64,000 nt of DNA from Ruoffia tabacinasalis (GCF_042652985.1 NZ_JBHSHQ010000073.1:31296-95295); one strand, 5' to 3'; shown: positions 34,860 to 44,142, numbered from the stretch's first letter. The notes: a model not told the origin generated them from the sequence alone. Numbers and translations: made by a program.

Positions 34860-36551
34860 ATGGATATCAAACAAATATATGTAGATGCTTTAACACCAAT
34901 TGTTGGTGAGCATTTAAGCAAAGAAGAAATTACCAAATTAATTGAAGTACCAAATAATACCGAACATGGGGATTTAGCTTTCCCTGCTTTCGCATTAGCT
35001 AGAGTATTCCGTAAAGCGCCTCAACAAATTGCGAGTGATATCGCTGAGCAAATAAGTATGGATAACTTCGAGAGCGTTGAAGCTGTAGGTCCTTATATTA
35101 ATGTCTTTCTTAAACGTGAAAATGTCGCTAACGAACTGGTTACACAAGTTCTAAATGAAGGCGAAGACTATGGAGATTTAAATATTGGTCACGGCGAAGC
35201 AATGACGATTGATATGTCATCACCTAATATTGCTAAACCAATGTCTATGGGACACTTAAGATCAACAGTTATCGGTAATTCAATCGCTAACTTAGCTGAG
35301 AAAACGGGTTACAACCCAATTCGTATTAACCACCTAGGTGACTGGGGTACTCAATTTGGTAAATTAATCGTTGCTTACGAAAAATGGGGCGATGAAGAAC
35401 AAGTTAGAAAAGATCCTATCAATGAACTTGTTAAACTATATGTTGAGTTCCATGAAAGAGCAGAAGAAAATCCAGAATTAGATGACGAAGCCAGAGCGGT
35501 ATTCAAACGATTAGAAGATGGCGATCAAGAAATGATCGAACTTTGGACTTGGTTCAAAGACGAATCATTAAAAGAATTCCAAAAAGTATATGATATGTTA
35601 AATATCGAATTCGACTCATACAATGGGGAAGCCTTCTATAATGATAAAATGCAAGCTGTTATCGAAGAATTAGAAAGTAAAAACATAACTAAAATTGACC
35701 AAGGTGCAACCATCGTTGACCTTGAAGAAGAAAACTTACCACCTGCCTTAATTAAAAAATCAGATGGTGCCACACTTTACGTGACGCGTGACTTAGCAGC
35801 AGCCATCTACCGTTACAACACTTATAACTTTGCTAAAAATGTTTATGTAGTTGGGAATGAACAAAGTGTTCACTTTAAACAACTAAAAGCTGTTTTAGAC
35901 AAATTAGGTTATGAATGGTATAAAGATATGACTCACGTACCATTTGGTTTAATTACTTTAAACGGTAAGAAACTATCAACACGTAAAGGTAAAATTGTCT
36001 TACTAGAACAAGTATTGAATGATGCGATCACTTTAGCAACTGAACAAATCAATGAGAAAAATCCTGATTTAGCGAATAAAGAAGAAGTGGCTCATCAAGT
36101 CGGTGTTGGAGCGGTAGTATTCCACGATCTTAAAACAGACCGTATGAATAACTTTGACTTTAACTTAAAAGATATTGTTCAATTTGAAGGAGAAACAGGT
36201 CCTTATGTACAATATACTTACGCACGTTCAATGAGTATGATTCGTAAATACGACAAAGAAATTTCAAAAGACACAACTGTAAATCTTAACGATGCATACA
36301 GTTGGGAAGTTATTAAGAAAATCGCTGACTACTCACGTATCGTAGAAAATGCCATTGAACGCTTTGAACCTTCTTTAGTTGCTAAATATGTTATCCAATT
36401 AGCTCAACAATTCAATAAATACTATGCAAATGTGCGTATCTTAAACGATGATGACCAATTAGAATCACGTATGGCTTTAGTTAAAGCTGTTACGATTGTG
36501 ATTAAAGACGCATTAAATCTTTTAGGTGTTGAAGCACCTGAAGAAATGTAA
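34860..36551 (+). CDS. argS: Arginyl-tRNA synthetase
   Basis: The 563-residue class I synthetase has the N-terminal Add-1 domain (about 1-110), the HIGH-type motif MSMGHLRS, the domain TYARSMS near the anticodon-binding helices, and LSTRKGK in place of KMSKS. It charges tRNA-Arg. Length and order are typical. TAGGAGGA precedes the ATG. Control by the T-box leader with an Arg specifier is expected. A strong terminator follows. Confidence 0.97.
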   Translation: MDIKQIYVDALTPIVGEHLSKEEITKLIEVPNNTEHGDLAFPAFALARVFRKAPQQIASDIAEQISMDNFESVEAVGPYINVFLKRENVANELVTQVLNEGEDYGDLNIGHGEAMTIDMSSPNIAKPMSMGHLRSTVIGNSIANLAEKTGYNPIRINHLGDWGTQFGKLIVAYEKWGDEEQVRKDPINELVKLYVEFHERAEENPELDDEARAVFKRLEDGDQEMIELWTWFKDESLKEFQKVYDMLNIEFDSYNGEAFYNDKMQAVIEELESKNITKIDQGATIVDLEEENLPPALIKKSDGATLYVTRDLAAAIYRYNTYNFAKNVYVVGNEQSVHFKQLKAVLDKLGYEWYKDMTHVPFGLITLNGKKLSTRKGKIVLLEQVLNDAITLATEQINEKNPDLANKEEVAHQVGVGAVVFHDLKTDRMNNFDFNLKDIVQFEGETGPYVQYTYARSMSMIRKYDKEISKDTTVNLNDAYSWEVIKKIADYSRIVENAIERFEPSLVAKYVIQLAQQFNKYYANVRILNDDDQLESRMALVKAVTIVIKDALNLLGVEAPEEM

Positions 36552-36565
36552 TATAGAAAAGTAAT

Positions 36566-36605
36566 AGACCTGACTTAGCCAAAACTAAGTCAGGTCTATT
36601 TTTGT
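36566..36605. terminator. Two-way terminator
   Basis: TAGACCTGACTTAG and CTAAGTCAGGTCTA with a 6-base loop and T-run; shared by argS (+) and azlD (-). Confidence 0.92.
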
Positions 36606-36931
36606 TAAAAGATACTTTGTATAAGAAACATATAAATAACGGTTCCAACTAAAATACTTAAGATTGTATTTCGTTTCCAATAATGAATAATGACAATAGA
36701 TAGAGAAGCAATCACTTCAGGGATAGCATAAGGATAAGTGAGGACAGGTGTATTTCTCAACGCGAATACAATAATCAAGCCCATGGCAGCAGTGGGTAAT
36801 ACAGAACCTAAATAAATAATTGCCTTAGGTGGTTGAGAACCGGCCGGAAAAATAATAAAAGTTATAAAACGGGTCAGCATCGTAAGACCCGCAATTATAG
36901 CAAATGTAATCCAAAGTTGGGTTTGTGTCAT
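36605..36931 (-). CDS. azlD: Branched-chain amino-acid exporter subunit AzlD
   Basis: The 108-residue protein has about four membrane helices with AGLTMLTRFITF and YLGSVLPTAAMG, the AzlD pattern. It forms a two-part exporter with AzlC for branched-chain amino acids or their analogues. Its start overlaps the azlC stop by four bases, so translation is coupled. Confidence 0.88.
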   Translation of the reverse strand: MTQTQLWITFAIIAGLTMLTRFITFIIFPAGSQPPKAIIYLGSVLPTAAMGLIIVFALRNTPVLTYPYAIPEVIASLSIVIIHYWKRNTILSILVGTVIYMFLIQSIF

Positions 36932-37614
36932 TGACGAGCCACCCCCTTCTTATTAAAGCGGTATAAGAAGAAGCCAACGATAAATACCATCGCAGGAATC
37001 ATAAAATTGTTTGCACCAAATAGTACTAAGCAAAGCAAACCAGATAAGATTCCAACAAGGGCAGGAACTTTACTAGAACTATTTAACCATTGATCAACAA
37101 AGATAGTAATAAATAGTGCAGTTAGAACAAAATCAATCCCTTCAAGATTAATTGTAATCATACTTCCTAAGAGGACGCCAATAACGGTTCCAGAAACCCA
37201 ATACATTTGATTGAGTAAAGTAATGAAGAAATACACCCAATCTCGACTGAGATTTTCCGGGATATCAATAGAAACAAGCACCGAGAAAGTCTCATCAGTT
37301 AAACCAAAGATGGTATAGTATTTTTTTGAATCTAGTTTACTAAACTTTGTAAGCATCGCAATTCCATAAAAGATATGTCTAGCACCTACCATCAACGTAA
37401 GTATGATTGCATTAATTGGATTAAAAGATGCTAAAAACACATCAATAGCAGCATACTGAATCGCACCTGAGTATATAATCACACTCATTAAAATAGCAAA
37501 TAATGGTGAGAAACCTTGACTCACGGCCAATAAACCAAAGGGTATCCCTAAAAAGATATAGCCCGCCATAATTGGGATAGTATGGGGGAAAGCAAATTTA
37601 AATGCTTCTTTCAT
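36928..37614 (-). CDS. azlC: Branched-chain amino-acid exporter subunit AzlC
   Basis: The 228-residue protein has GYIFLGIPFGLLAVSQGFS, SGAIQYAAI and GARHIFYGIAM, all typical of AzlC. It is the larger membrane subunit of the AzlCD exporter. AGGAGGG precedes the ATG at 37614. There is no AzlB-type regulator beside it, but paired palindromes lie in the upstream region. Confidence 0.92.
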   Translation of the reverse strand: MKEAFKFAFPHTIPIMAGYIFLGIPFGLLAVSQGFSPLFAILMSVIIYSGAIQYAAIDVFLASFNPINAIILTLMVGARHIFYGIAMLTKFSKLDSKKYYTIFGLTDETFSVLVSIDIPENLSRDWVYFFITLLNQMYWVSGTVIGVLLGSMITINLEGIDFVLTALFITIFVDQWLNSSSKVPALVGILSGLLCLVLFGANNFMIPAMVFIVGFFLYRFNKKGVARQ

Positions 37615-37646
37615 TAAAGCCCTCCTAAATTAAAATAATTAAATAT

Positions 37647-37675
37647 AGTCTAATTATTTTCTCATAAATAGTCAA
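37647..37675 (-). promoter_or_regulatory. azlCD promoter
   Basis: On the minus strand: -35 TTGACT, 17-bp spacer, -10 TAGACT. Confidence 0.6.
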
Positions 37676-37680
37676 GTTAG

Positions 37681-37710
37681 TAAACATAATCATAATGTTT
37701 ATCAATAAAC
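37681..37710. promoter_or_regulatory. Overlapping palindromic operators between azlC and hydrolase genes
   Basis: TAAACATAATCATAATGTTTA (37681-37701, 9 of 10 pairs match around a central base) overlaps GTTTATCAATAAAC (37697-37710, six perfect pairs). They sit on the -35 region of the hydrolase promoter and just behind the azlC -35. This is the form of a TetR- or MarR-like operator; the regulator is not in view. Confidence 0.65.
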
Positions 37711-37727
37711 AAACAGTTTGGTACAAT
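37699..37727 (+). promoter_or_regulatory. Promoter of the alpha/beta hydrolase
   Basis: -35 TTATCA, 17-bp spacer, -10 TACAAT preceded by TGG. Confidence 0.6.
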
Positions 37728-37758
37728 AATGAGACAAGAATAAAAAGGAGGAGTATGG

Positions 37759-38769
37759 TTGCAAGAGAAAAATTCAACACTAAAGAAATTATCGATCGCA
37801 GGCCTCACTGTTGCTGGTGGAATTCTATTAGCAACTAAACTGTTTCCCAAGTATAAAAATCAGTCCCTTTCAAGTTGGTTAATTGAACGAGGTTTATTTG
37901 TCTATGGAATGAAAGAAGAACAGCGAAAGCTATTCGAACAACAAAACCGCATTGATGACTTCATTGAGTGGAATACTAAGCCCCAAATAAAACCAGATAT
38001 TATGGTGGGACATAAAGTGGAAGAAAGCTATCATGGCCCGATGCAAGTTTTTTCATGGAATAAGAAAAAGGACAAGCAACCCATTATATTTTACTTACAC
38101 GGAGGCGGCTATGCCTTTCCACCTTATCCAACCCATTACTTTTTCTTGCGTTCAGTCGTAAGAAAGACAAATGCCCAAGTGATTTTCCCACAATATTTAA
38201 AAACACCGAAATACTCGTATAAAGAGTCTGTGCCTTATGTCTTAACATTGTATAAACAAATGCTTAAAGAGAATGTGAATGACAATCCAATCATCTTGAT
38301 GGGAGATTCATCAGGTGGGGGAATGGCACTAGGATTAGCCGATGCTTTAAGAGAAGAAGGTATCCAACAACCGGATGAGATCATCGCCATATCACCATGG
38401 TTAGATATTACGAACGAGAATCCAGAAATTCCAGATTTAGAGCCATTGGATCCGATGATCAGTCAAATTGGCTTGAATCTAGCAAGTGAGTATTGGATAG
38501 GCAAAGACGGTCGGATAGATGATCCTTTAGTGAGTCCAATGCTTATTAATGGGCGAGATTTAGGACGTATTACGTTATTTGTTGGGACGCATGAAGTTTT
38601 TTATCCAGACATTATTCAATTTGCGAACCGTTTAAAAGAGAATAACATTGAGCATGATTTATATATTGCTGAGAAGATGAATCACATCTATCCCGTGTAC
38701 CCGACGCCAGAAGGCGAAGAAGCACGACAAATCATTAGCGCTATCATTAATAAAACTCTAGAAAAATAA
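37759..38769 (+). CDS. Alpha/beta hydrolase, hormone-sensitive-lipase family
   Basis: The 336-residue protein has the oxyanion motif H114-GGGY, the nucleophile elbow GDS184SGGG, and a C-terminal Asp and His (GTHEVFYPD and MNHIYPVYP). These esterases cleave short acyl esters or lactones. The hydrophobic N-terminus (LSIAGLTVAGGILLATKLF) could be a signal anchor. TTG 37759 is the start: AAGGAGGAG lies at the right distance, and the nearer ATG at 37755 is out of frame. It is divergent from azlCD over a palindromic region. Confidence 0.85.
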   Translation: MQEKNSTLKKLSIAGLTVAGGILLATKLFPKYKNQSLSSWLIERGLFVYGMKEEQRKLFEQQNRIDDFIEWNTKPQIKPDIMVGHKVEESYHGPMQVFSWNKKKDKQPIIFYLHGGGYAFPPYPTHYFFLRSVVRKTNAQVIFPQYLKTPKYSYKESVPYVLTLYKQMLKENVNDNPIILMGDSSGGGMALGLADALREEGIQQPDEIIAISPWLDITNENPEIPDLEPLDPMISQIGLNLASEYWIGKDGRIDDPLVSPMLINGRDLGRITLFVGTHEVFYPDIIQFANRLKENNIEHDLYIAEKMNHIYPVYPTPEGEEARQIISAIINKTLEK

Positions 38770-38884
38770 GAAGGCCAGTATTAGTTGGAAAGGTTTACAT
38801 CGTTTTTAAAAGTAAATCTATTTAAAACCAGTGACTAAATATGATACTATAAATACGAAATGGACATCTTATAAGGAGTTTATA

Positions 38885-39736
38885 ATGACTGTAAAATTAA
38901 TTGTAATTGACTTAGATGAAACACTGTTGAGAAAAGACAAGAGCTACGACGTCGAACGTTTTAATCATGCACTTCAAACGCTAAAAGACCGAGATGTATT
39001 GGTTTGTATAGCAACTGGGAACAGTTATCACAAAATTATTGACTACTTCTCGCAAGAAGATCAAAAAGACTTATACTTTGCTTGTGATAATGGGAATTTT
39101 ATTGTGAAAAATGATGAAGAGTTATCAACAACGACTGTGGATAGAGAGACCCTTTATAACATCGCAGCTTTTGTTGATGAATTTGAAGGTTTCCATATTA
39201 TGGTAAACACTGGAAATCAAGCCTACTTTAGAGAAACAGAAGGCGAAGCCTTTGATCACATTTCTCAATATAATAATGCTTTAGCCTATATTGAAAAGTT
39301 TGAAGATTTACCTGAAGGAGAAAATCCTACCAAACTAGCCATTTATTCAACGCATTCACTTGATCGAAACAAAACAATGACACGTATTTTGAGAGAAAGA
39401 TATGAAGATATTGATTCGGTAACAAGTGGTGACGGTTGGCTAGATGTATACTCAAAAGATGGCGGTAAAGGAAGTGCTGTAAGAAAATTACAGGCAAAAT
39501 ACAATATTAAAAAAGAAGATACAATGGCATTTGGCGATAGCTTAAATGATGAAAGCATGATGGTAGAATCCCACTACAATATTGCAATGGGCAATGCCGA
39601 TCACGATTTGTTGTTATCGACAACCTACCAAATTGGAACAAATGAAGATTCTTCTGTGATAAACTTACTAGAGGAACTTCTTTCAAATGATTCTATGGAA
39701 TTTATGAATAATCACTTAATTCATAAGAAAAGATAG
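38885..39736 (+). CDS. Cof-type HAD phosphatase
   Basis: The 283-residue protein has motif I VIDLDETLL, CIATGNSY (motif II Thr), GGKGSAVRKL (motif III Lys) and FGDSLNDESMM (motif IV). It belongs to the Cof/YidA HAD-IIB group, which removes phosphate from sugar phosphates, FMN or PLP; the exact substrate is not known. The frame is longer upstream, but AAGGAG fits ATG 38885. A small protein gene follows 18 bp later in the same frame. Confidence 0.9.
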   Translation: MTVKLIVIDLDETLLRKDKSYDVERFNHALQTLKDRDVLVCIATGNSYHKIIDYFSQEDQKDLYFACDNGNFIVKNDEELSTTTVDRETLYNIAAFVDEFEGFHIMVNTGNQAYFRETEGEAFDHISQYNNALAYIEKFEDLPEGENPTKLAIYSTHSLDRNKTMTRILRERYEDIDSVTSGDGWLDVYSKDGGKGSAVRKLQAKYNIKKEDTMAFGDSLNDESMMVESHYNIAMGNADHDLLLSTTYQIGTNEDSSVINLLEELLSNDSMEFMNNHLIHKKR

Positions 39737-39754
39737 AAAGGTCAGTGCAGCGAG

Positions 39755-40090
39755 TTGGCAAAAAAGAGAAGACAAAAAGGTAAAAAAACTGAGCAAGAAG
39801 ACTTAGTAAAAGTAGATATATTCTACATTCCTGAAGCACAAGCTGAGATGTATCAAGTATTACGCGATGCAATCGCAACGGATGTCGAAGAGATATTAGA
39901 AAGTACTTATCATCACGTGGATCGAGTGTTCGACGAAGATGAAGGTGAGGCAGTTGCTGCATTTGATGAAAATAACAATGAGCAAGCGCGTTTATATCTA
40001 AACCCGACAAACATCTCTCAAGGGCAAACAGCGAGAGATAAGGGGCAATTGGATAAATTCTTGGATACACATTTAATTAAGAAAGCATAA
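39755..40090 (+). CDS. Small hypothetical protein, TTG start
   Basis: The 111-residue protein has a strongly basic start (AKKRRQKGKKTEQED) and then an acidic alpha/beta part with VDIFYIPEAQAEMY and LYLNPTNISQGQTARDKGQ. No family is recognised. The frame is the same as the HAD gene just upstream, with TAG at 39734-39736 and 18 bases between. TTG 39755 is the only likely start; the ribosome site is weak (AAAGGT, 12 bases off). The minus-strand frame over this region is taken as a shadow, because a terminator follows the plus-strand frame. Confidence 0.6.
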   Translation: MAKKRRQKGKKTEQEDLVKVDIFYIPEAQAEMYQVLRDAIATDVEEILESTYHHVDRVFDEDEGEAVAAFDENNNEQARLYLNPTNISQGQTARDKGQLDKFLDTHLIKKA

Positions 40091-40092
40091 AA

Positions 40093-40143
40093 AACTGAAG
40101 TAAATGAACGGCAATAAGCCATTCATCTACTTCAGTTTTTTTC
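40093..40143. terminator. Two-way terminator
   Basis: AACTGAAGTAAATGAA and TTCATCTACTTCAGTT with one mismatch, followed by a T-run. It overlaps the 3' end of the glycosyltransferase gene. Confidence 0.88.
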
Positions 40144-41154
40144 TTCCTCGAGTTTAATTTCGATGGCTTTTTGGTAGACGTCTTTTAATTGCTTGCCAAT
40201 TTCGATGAGATTTCTCTCTTTAGCAACCTCATAGGCAGCTTCACCTAAGGGAGGTAAGTCATTTAATCTAAATTGTTCGATTAATCGTTCGAAATCATCA
40301 ATGTCTTTTCCTTTATAGACATGTTTCTTGTCAATAAGCCAATCATCAAACACTGGGATATCCCGAACAATAAAGTTTGCTTTTGTTGCACAAGCCTCTA
40401 AAGCAGGAATTCCTTCCGTTTCTTCCATCGTTGGAAATAAGAATAAATCAGATCCTTGTAAAGCGAGTATGATAGAATCATTAGGAACATAACCAGAGAA
40501 TCGGAGATTTGGTAAGTCTGTTTGAATCGCTTGTTTAATATTGTCAGGCACAAGCTTTAAATCAGTATAACCAAACCAAATAAATTGAACATGTGGCATA
40601 CGTTTGGCTAATTCCACGAAATCCAGAATCCCTTTTCGTTCCAAATACAAACCAATACCCATAACGATAAAGTCATCAGGTTCATAATTGAACTCTTCAA
40701 GAAACACATCTCTGGCATTATCAACGTGATCGAAACGGCGCAAATCAATCCCATTTGATACACTCACAATTTCTCGTCCGATATCATACGATTCAAGTAA
40801 CTTTTTTGCGTAAGGTGTAGGTGCGATGAGTATATCACCTTGACGATAAGCTTGAATCAACCATTGTTTAAACAATGGAGAGACTTGGTTAGAAAAGATG
40901 AATGAATTTCGAAAATCCTCCTCAGTTGAGTGAGCATGGTAAACGACAGGGATGCCACTATGCCCTAACTTATATGCGACATAATATGATTTTGGGAAAT
41001 ACGTATTAATATGAAGCACGTCAAACGTATCATTTATGTCAGTTGTATATTCTATATTATTTAAAGAAAGAGCTTCTTTTTGGTGTTGAATGGCTTTACC
41101 TAAGCCAGATTTATTAATTTGTTTCAAGTTTTCGCTATATAGTAATACTTTCAT
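40132..41154 (-). CDS. GT4-family glycosyltransferase (glycolipid type?)
   Basis: The 340-residue GT-B protein has KSGLGKAIQHQKEAL at the donor/acceptor side, VYHAHSTEEDF, SNGIDLRRF, GIGLYLERKG, and the EX7E motif in EETEGIPALEA. It is retaining and uses a nucleotide sugar. The N-terminal pattern resembles LafB/CpoA-type glucosyl-diacylglycerol galactosyltransferases, which build glycolipids for lipoteichoic acid anchors, but that is inferred from memory of the family. AAGGGG precedes the ATG at 41154. It is a single gene. Confidence 0.8.
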   Translation of the reverse strand: MKVLLYSENLKQINKSGLGKAIQHQKEALSLNNIEYTTDINDTFDVLHINTYFPKSYYVAYKLGHSGIPVVYHAHSTEEDFRNSFIFSNQVSPLFKQWLIQAYRQGDILIAPTPYAKKLLESYDIGREIVSVSNGIDLRRFDHVDNARDVFLEEFNYEPDDFIVMGIGLYLERKGILDFVELAKRMPHVQFIWFGYTDLKLVPDNIKQAIQTDLPNLRFSGYVPNDSIILALQGSDLFLFPTMEETEGIPALEACATKANFIVRDIPVFDDWLIDKKHVYKGKDIDDFERLIEQFRLNDLPPLGEAAYEVAKERNLIEIGKQLKDVYQKAIEIKLEEEKN

Positions 41155-41282
41155 AATACACCCCTTTAACTAAATTTAGTTTAGAACATGAAAGGCTTTT
41201 TAGCAAGTATTACTGTCGTCATTATTTTATTTCTTTTATTATCAAAATAATGATAGTCATAACCGGAAAAAAAGCCTATTAA

Positions 41283-41312
41283 TTGACAATAGCACTGCTT
41301 TTTCAATAAAAT
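41283..41312 (+). promoter_or_regulatory. csbD-like promoter
   Basis: -35 TTGACA (consensus), 18-bp spacer, -10 TAAAAT, 41 bp before the gene. Confidence 0.7.
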
Positions 41313-41352
41313 ATAAGAATAAAGAAATAATAAAAATTTGGAGGGGAAAAAT

Positions 41353-41562
41353 ATGTCAGAAGATAAAAAAGATCAAGTTGTAGGAAAAACAAAAGAAGTT
41401 ACAGGTAAAGTAACTGGCGATAAAAAACGTGAAACAGAAGGAAAAGCACAAAAAAATAGCGGTAAAGCTAAAGAAGCACTAGATGACGTTAAAGATACTG
41501 TCAAAGGTGCGGTAGACGGCGTGAAAGATGCCTTCGATAACGACGATAAAGATAGAAGATAG
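41353..41562 (+). CDS. CsbD family stress-response protein
   Basis: The 69-residue, Lys- and Asp-rich protein matches CsbD: KDQVVGKTKEVTGKVTGDK, then ETEGKAQKNSGKAKEA. The pattern of Gly-Lys helices is typical of these small general-stress proteins, whose function is not settled. TTGGAGGGG belongs to ATG 41353; the in-frame TTG at 41338 overlaps the ribosome site. A consensus -35 and a terminator make it a single, probably well-expressed gene. Confidence 0.88.
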   Translation: MSEDKKDQVVGKTKEVTGKVTGDKKRETEGKAQKNSGKAKEALDDVKDTVKGAVDGVKDAFDNDDKDRR

Positions 41563-41586
41563 TTAATTGTTTCTTGCGATTTAAAT

Positions 41587-41630
41587 GCATACATTTTTAG
41601 TGTCTAAAACTAAAAGTGTATGCTTTTTTA
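41587..41630 (+). terminator. Terminator after csbD-like gene
   Basis: GCATACATTTTTAGT pairs with ACTAAAAGTGTATGC with one mismatch, followed by T6. Confidence 0.85.
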
Positions 41631-41733
41631 ATGTAAGCGTAGTAGCTGATAATAAAGAAGATAAAATTCATACTCAGTTCGAAATAATATGCTAATATAT
41701 GAAGCGGAGTAAAAAGGTCAGGAGCGAATAATT

Positions 41734-42909
41734 ATGCGTCAATTAAAGAAATTATTGTTATCTCTGAGTCTCATTTCATTCATTAATTATCCAATACAGT
41801 TTGCCCAAGCATCTGAAGATGAAGAAATGCAAGAAGAGCTCGCTATACGAGAAGAAGTTGATCAAGATTTTAAGCAAGTATTAGATAAATTAGAAGCATC
41901 AGATAAATATAAAATCACTTTGCGATATATGAATGTTGATTCGAACAAATTACTTGCTGAAGGTGAGATTCTTGCTGATTCTATCAGTGGGGATGCAAGA
42001 TTAACATTTGATATTTATGAATATGGACAAGACAATACACAATCAGTCTCAACTTATGACATCGTTTCTTATCGTGAATTTTCTTTAGCTTACATTAATA
42101 CAATCAATTTATTAACGGATACGGGATTTTTTGAGCAAACGTATTTTCCTCAAAATGTTCAAAACCAACTAAATGAATTCAATAATTACTACATTGCAAT
42201 TAATCAAGATGAGTTAGGTTCGATTAATATGAATGAAGAGTTAATCGATAATTTATTATACTTTCCAGATTTATCTCAAATAGAGGATATCTCTACGGAT
42301 GATATCTATCAATTAAATGATAGCACGATTATTGATATGGAAAGACTTGAGATTCCACGTGGATTCTATCAAAATGCGGGCAGTTTCAGTTTGAATTATA
42401 GTTTAAATGTGGATATTAACGAAAGTGATGATCGACACATTTCTTATGATGTTATTCCGAATCAACAATTTAATATCACTGAAAACTCACGAGGACTAAC
42501 ATTTCAGTCAACATTGTCTTCACAAATTACAGATGACTTAATATCTTCGAGAAGATTGGATAATCGAGAGTTTCCAGCTGATTATCAGTGGGAAAGTAAT
42601 ATTAGTACAAATCACGTGACAGATAAATTAACCAAAGCAACTATTAGTATAAATCCTGAGGTAGGTAGTTATAACGCAACATTAACAGGTCTTTATGAAC
42701 AATTTATGCTGAATATATTCAGTAATAAAACAGCAGATATCGAATCTTTTAATTATCGTTTAGAATTATCCATGACACCATCAGAAGAAAAGATACCAGA
42801 AATAAATGAATTGAATAAAATGACAATGAGTGAATTTTCATATTTGATGGAATCAGTGTTAACCGCTGAGAATCAACGTTATGACAACGACACACAGTTA
42901 TTAAATTAA
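41734..42909 (+). CDS. Secreted hypothetical protein
   Basis: The 391-residue protein has a signal peptide (residues 1-26, AQA-SED), then no recognised family. The mature part has many Asn, Ser, Tyr and Thr with beta-strand patterns such as YKITLRYMNVDSN, SFSLNYSLNVDINES and YNYRLELSM-like strands, suggesting a beta-rich extracytoplasmic fold similar to substrate- or lipid-binding proteins. No Cys, LPXTG or anchor. AGGAGCG precedes the ATG. An rRNA methyltransferase gene follows 24 bp downstream, so the two may share a transcript. Function unknown. Confidence 0.75.
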   Translation: MRQLKKLLLSLSLISFINYPIQFAQASEDEEMQEELAIREEVDQDFKQVLDKLEASDKYKITLRYMNVDSNKLLAEGEILADSISGDARLTFDIYEYGQDNTQSVSTYDIVSYREFSLAYINTINLLTDTGFFEQTYFPQNVQNQLNEFNNYYIAINQDELGSINMNEELIDNLLYFPDLSQIEDISTDDIYQLNDSTIIDMERLEIPRGFYQNAGSFSLNYSLNVDINESDDRHISYDVIPNQQFNITENSRGLTFQSTLSSQITDDLISSRRLDNREFPADYQWESNISTNHVTDKLTKATISINPEVGSYNATLTGLYEQFMLNIFSNKTADIESFNYRLELSMTPSEEKIPEINELNKMTMSEFSYLMESVLTAENQRYDNDTQLLN

Positions 42910-42933
42910 AAGAGAAAGAATAAGGTGTTCAAA

Positions 42934-44127
42934 ATGGCAGAATATAAATTAAGAGAACTTGCGACAAAGCGAATTAAACAAGGTGGAAAGTTAGTTAAAG
43001 CAAAGGATTTCCAAAACGAAGATAAAGCGAAACACTTTATTGAAGGAGATGTCGTAATCTTAAATGATTTTGACAATCAATTCTTAGGGAAAATGTTAGT
43101 TGGACGCCAAAATAAAGGTGTTGGCTGGTTAATTACCACTTATCAAGATGAATATTGGAACGACAGTTTAGTCTATTATGTCTTAGAAGAAGCTTTTGAA
43201 GAACGCGAAGCATTCTTTAATAGTACAGAAACGACTGCTTTCCGTTTATTTAACGGTGAAGGGGACGGAATTGGTGGGGTGACCATTGATTGGTACGACC
43301 ACTACGTTCAAATTAATTGGTATTCTAAAGGGATTTATGAATACCGTCATTGGTTCTTTGAAGCAATAAAACAATTATTACCTGAAGTTAAGGGAGTTTA
43401 TGAGACGCTCCGCTTCCAAACAGATGATTTAGAACCCATTCAATTAGTCAGTGGCGCCGAAGCACCGGATCCATTAGTCGTTAAAGAGAATAATCTTAAC
43501 TATGCTGTGCATTTAGGTGAAAGTTGGATGACAGGAATCTTTTTAGACCAAAGAGACGTGCGTGATTTTATTAAGACGCAAGCGAATGGGATGTCTGTAT
43601 TGAATATCTTTAGTTATACAGGGGCATTCTCGGTTGCCGCAGCAGTTGGTGGAAGCGACCATACAGTGAGTGTTGATGTAGCCAACCGCAGCATTGAATT
43701 AACAACAGAACAGTTTGCGTTAAATGATATCAAAGTTGAAGATTCTAAACATGAGATTCGTGTGATGGATGTCTTTAATTATTTAGATTACGCAGCCAAA
43801 AATGACATTACGTTTGATTTAATTGTTAGTGATCCTCCAAGCTTCGCTCGAACTAAAAAGAAAATGTTCAGAGTCGAAGAAGACTATTCAAACTTAGCAA
43901 AACAATTATTTAAATTAACAAATCCAAATGGGATGACGATATTAAGTACCAACCATAGTGGTTATGCTTTAGAAGATTTCCGAGATGATATGGTTGCGGC
44001 AACGCAAGAGTTGAACGGAACTTATTATTTAATCCAACAATTCAATCTTCCAGAAGACTTTCCAACAAGTCCAGATGAAGAAAGTAGTTACCTCAAGGTG
44101 TTGGTATTTTATCGCGAAGATGAGTAA
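42934..44127 (+). CDS. RlmI-like 23S rRNA methyltransferase
   Basis: The 397-residue protein has an N-terminal PUA-like domain (about 1-75; GDVVILNDFDNQFLGKML), then a Rossmann methyltransferase: GIFLDQRDVRDF, LNIFSYTGAFSVAAA (SAM site) and the catalytic SDPPSFAR. It resembles RlmI, which makes m5C at position 1962 of 23S rRNA. A GTG start at 42925 is possible, but AAGGTG suits ATG 42934. It lies between the secreted unknown and the ABC transporter operon. Confidence 0.9.
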   Translation: MAEYKLRELATKRIKQGGKLVKAKDFQNEDKAKHFIEGDVVILNDFDNQFLGKMLVGRQNKGVGWLITTYQDEYWNDSLVYYVLEEAFEEREAFFNSTETTAFRLFNGEGDGIGGVTIDWYDHYVQINWYSKGIYEYRHWFFEAIKQLLPEVKGVYETLRFQTDDLEPIQLVSGAEAPDPLVVKENNLNYAVHLGESWMTGIFLDQRDVRDFIKTQANGMSVLNIFSYTGAFSVAAAVGGSDHTVSVDVANRSIELTTEQFALNDIKVEDSKHEIRVMDVFNYLDYAAKNDITFDLIVSDPPSFARTKKKMFRVEEDYSNLAKQLFKLTNPNGMTILSTNHSGYALEDFRDDMVAATQELNGTYYLIQQFNLPEDFPTSPDEESSYLKVLVFYREDE

Positions 44128-44142
44128 TAGAGGTGAGATTAG

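Noticed and set aside
39702..40070. Minus-strand frame of 122 codons over the small hypothetical gene
   Set aside because: Composition is that of a shadow frame with no ribosome site. The opposite frame ends at a terminator and follows its neighbour closely.
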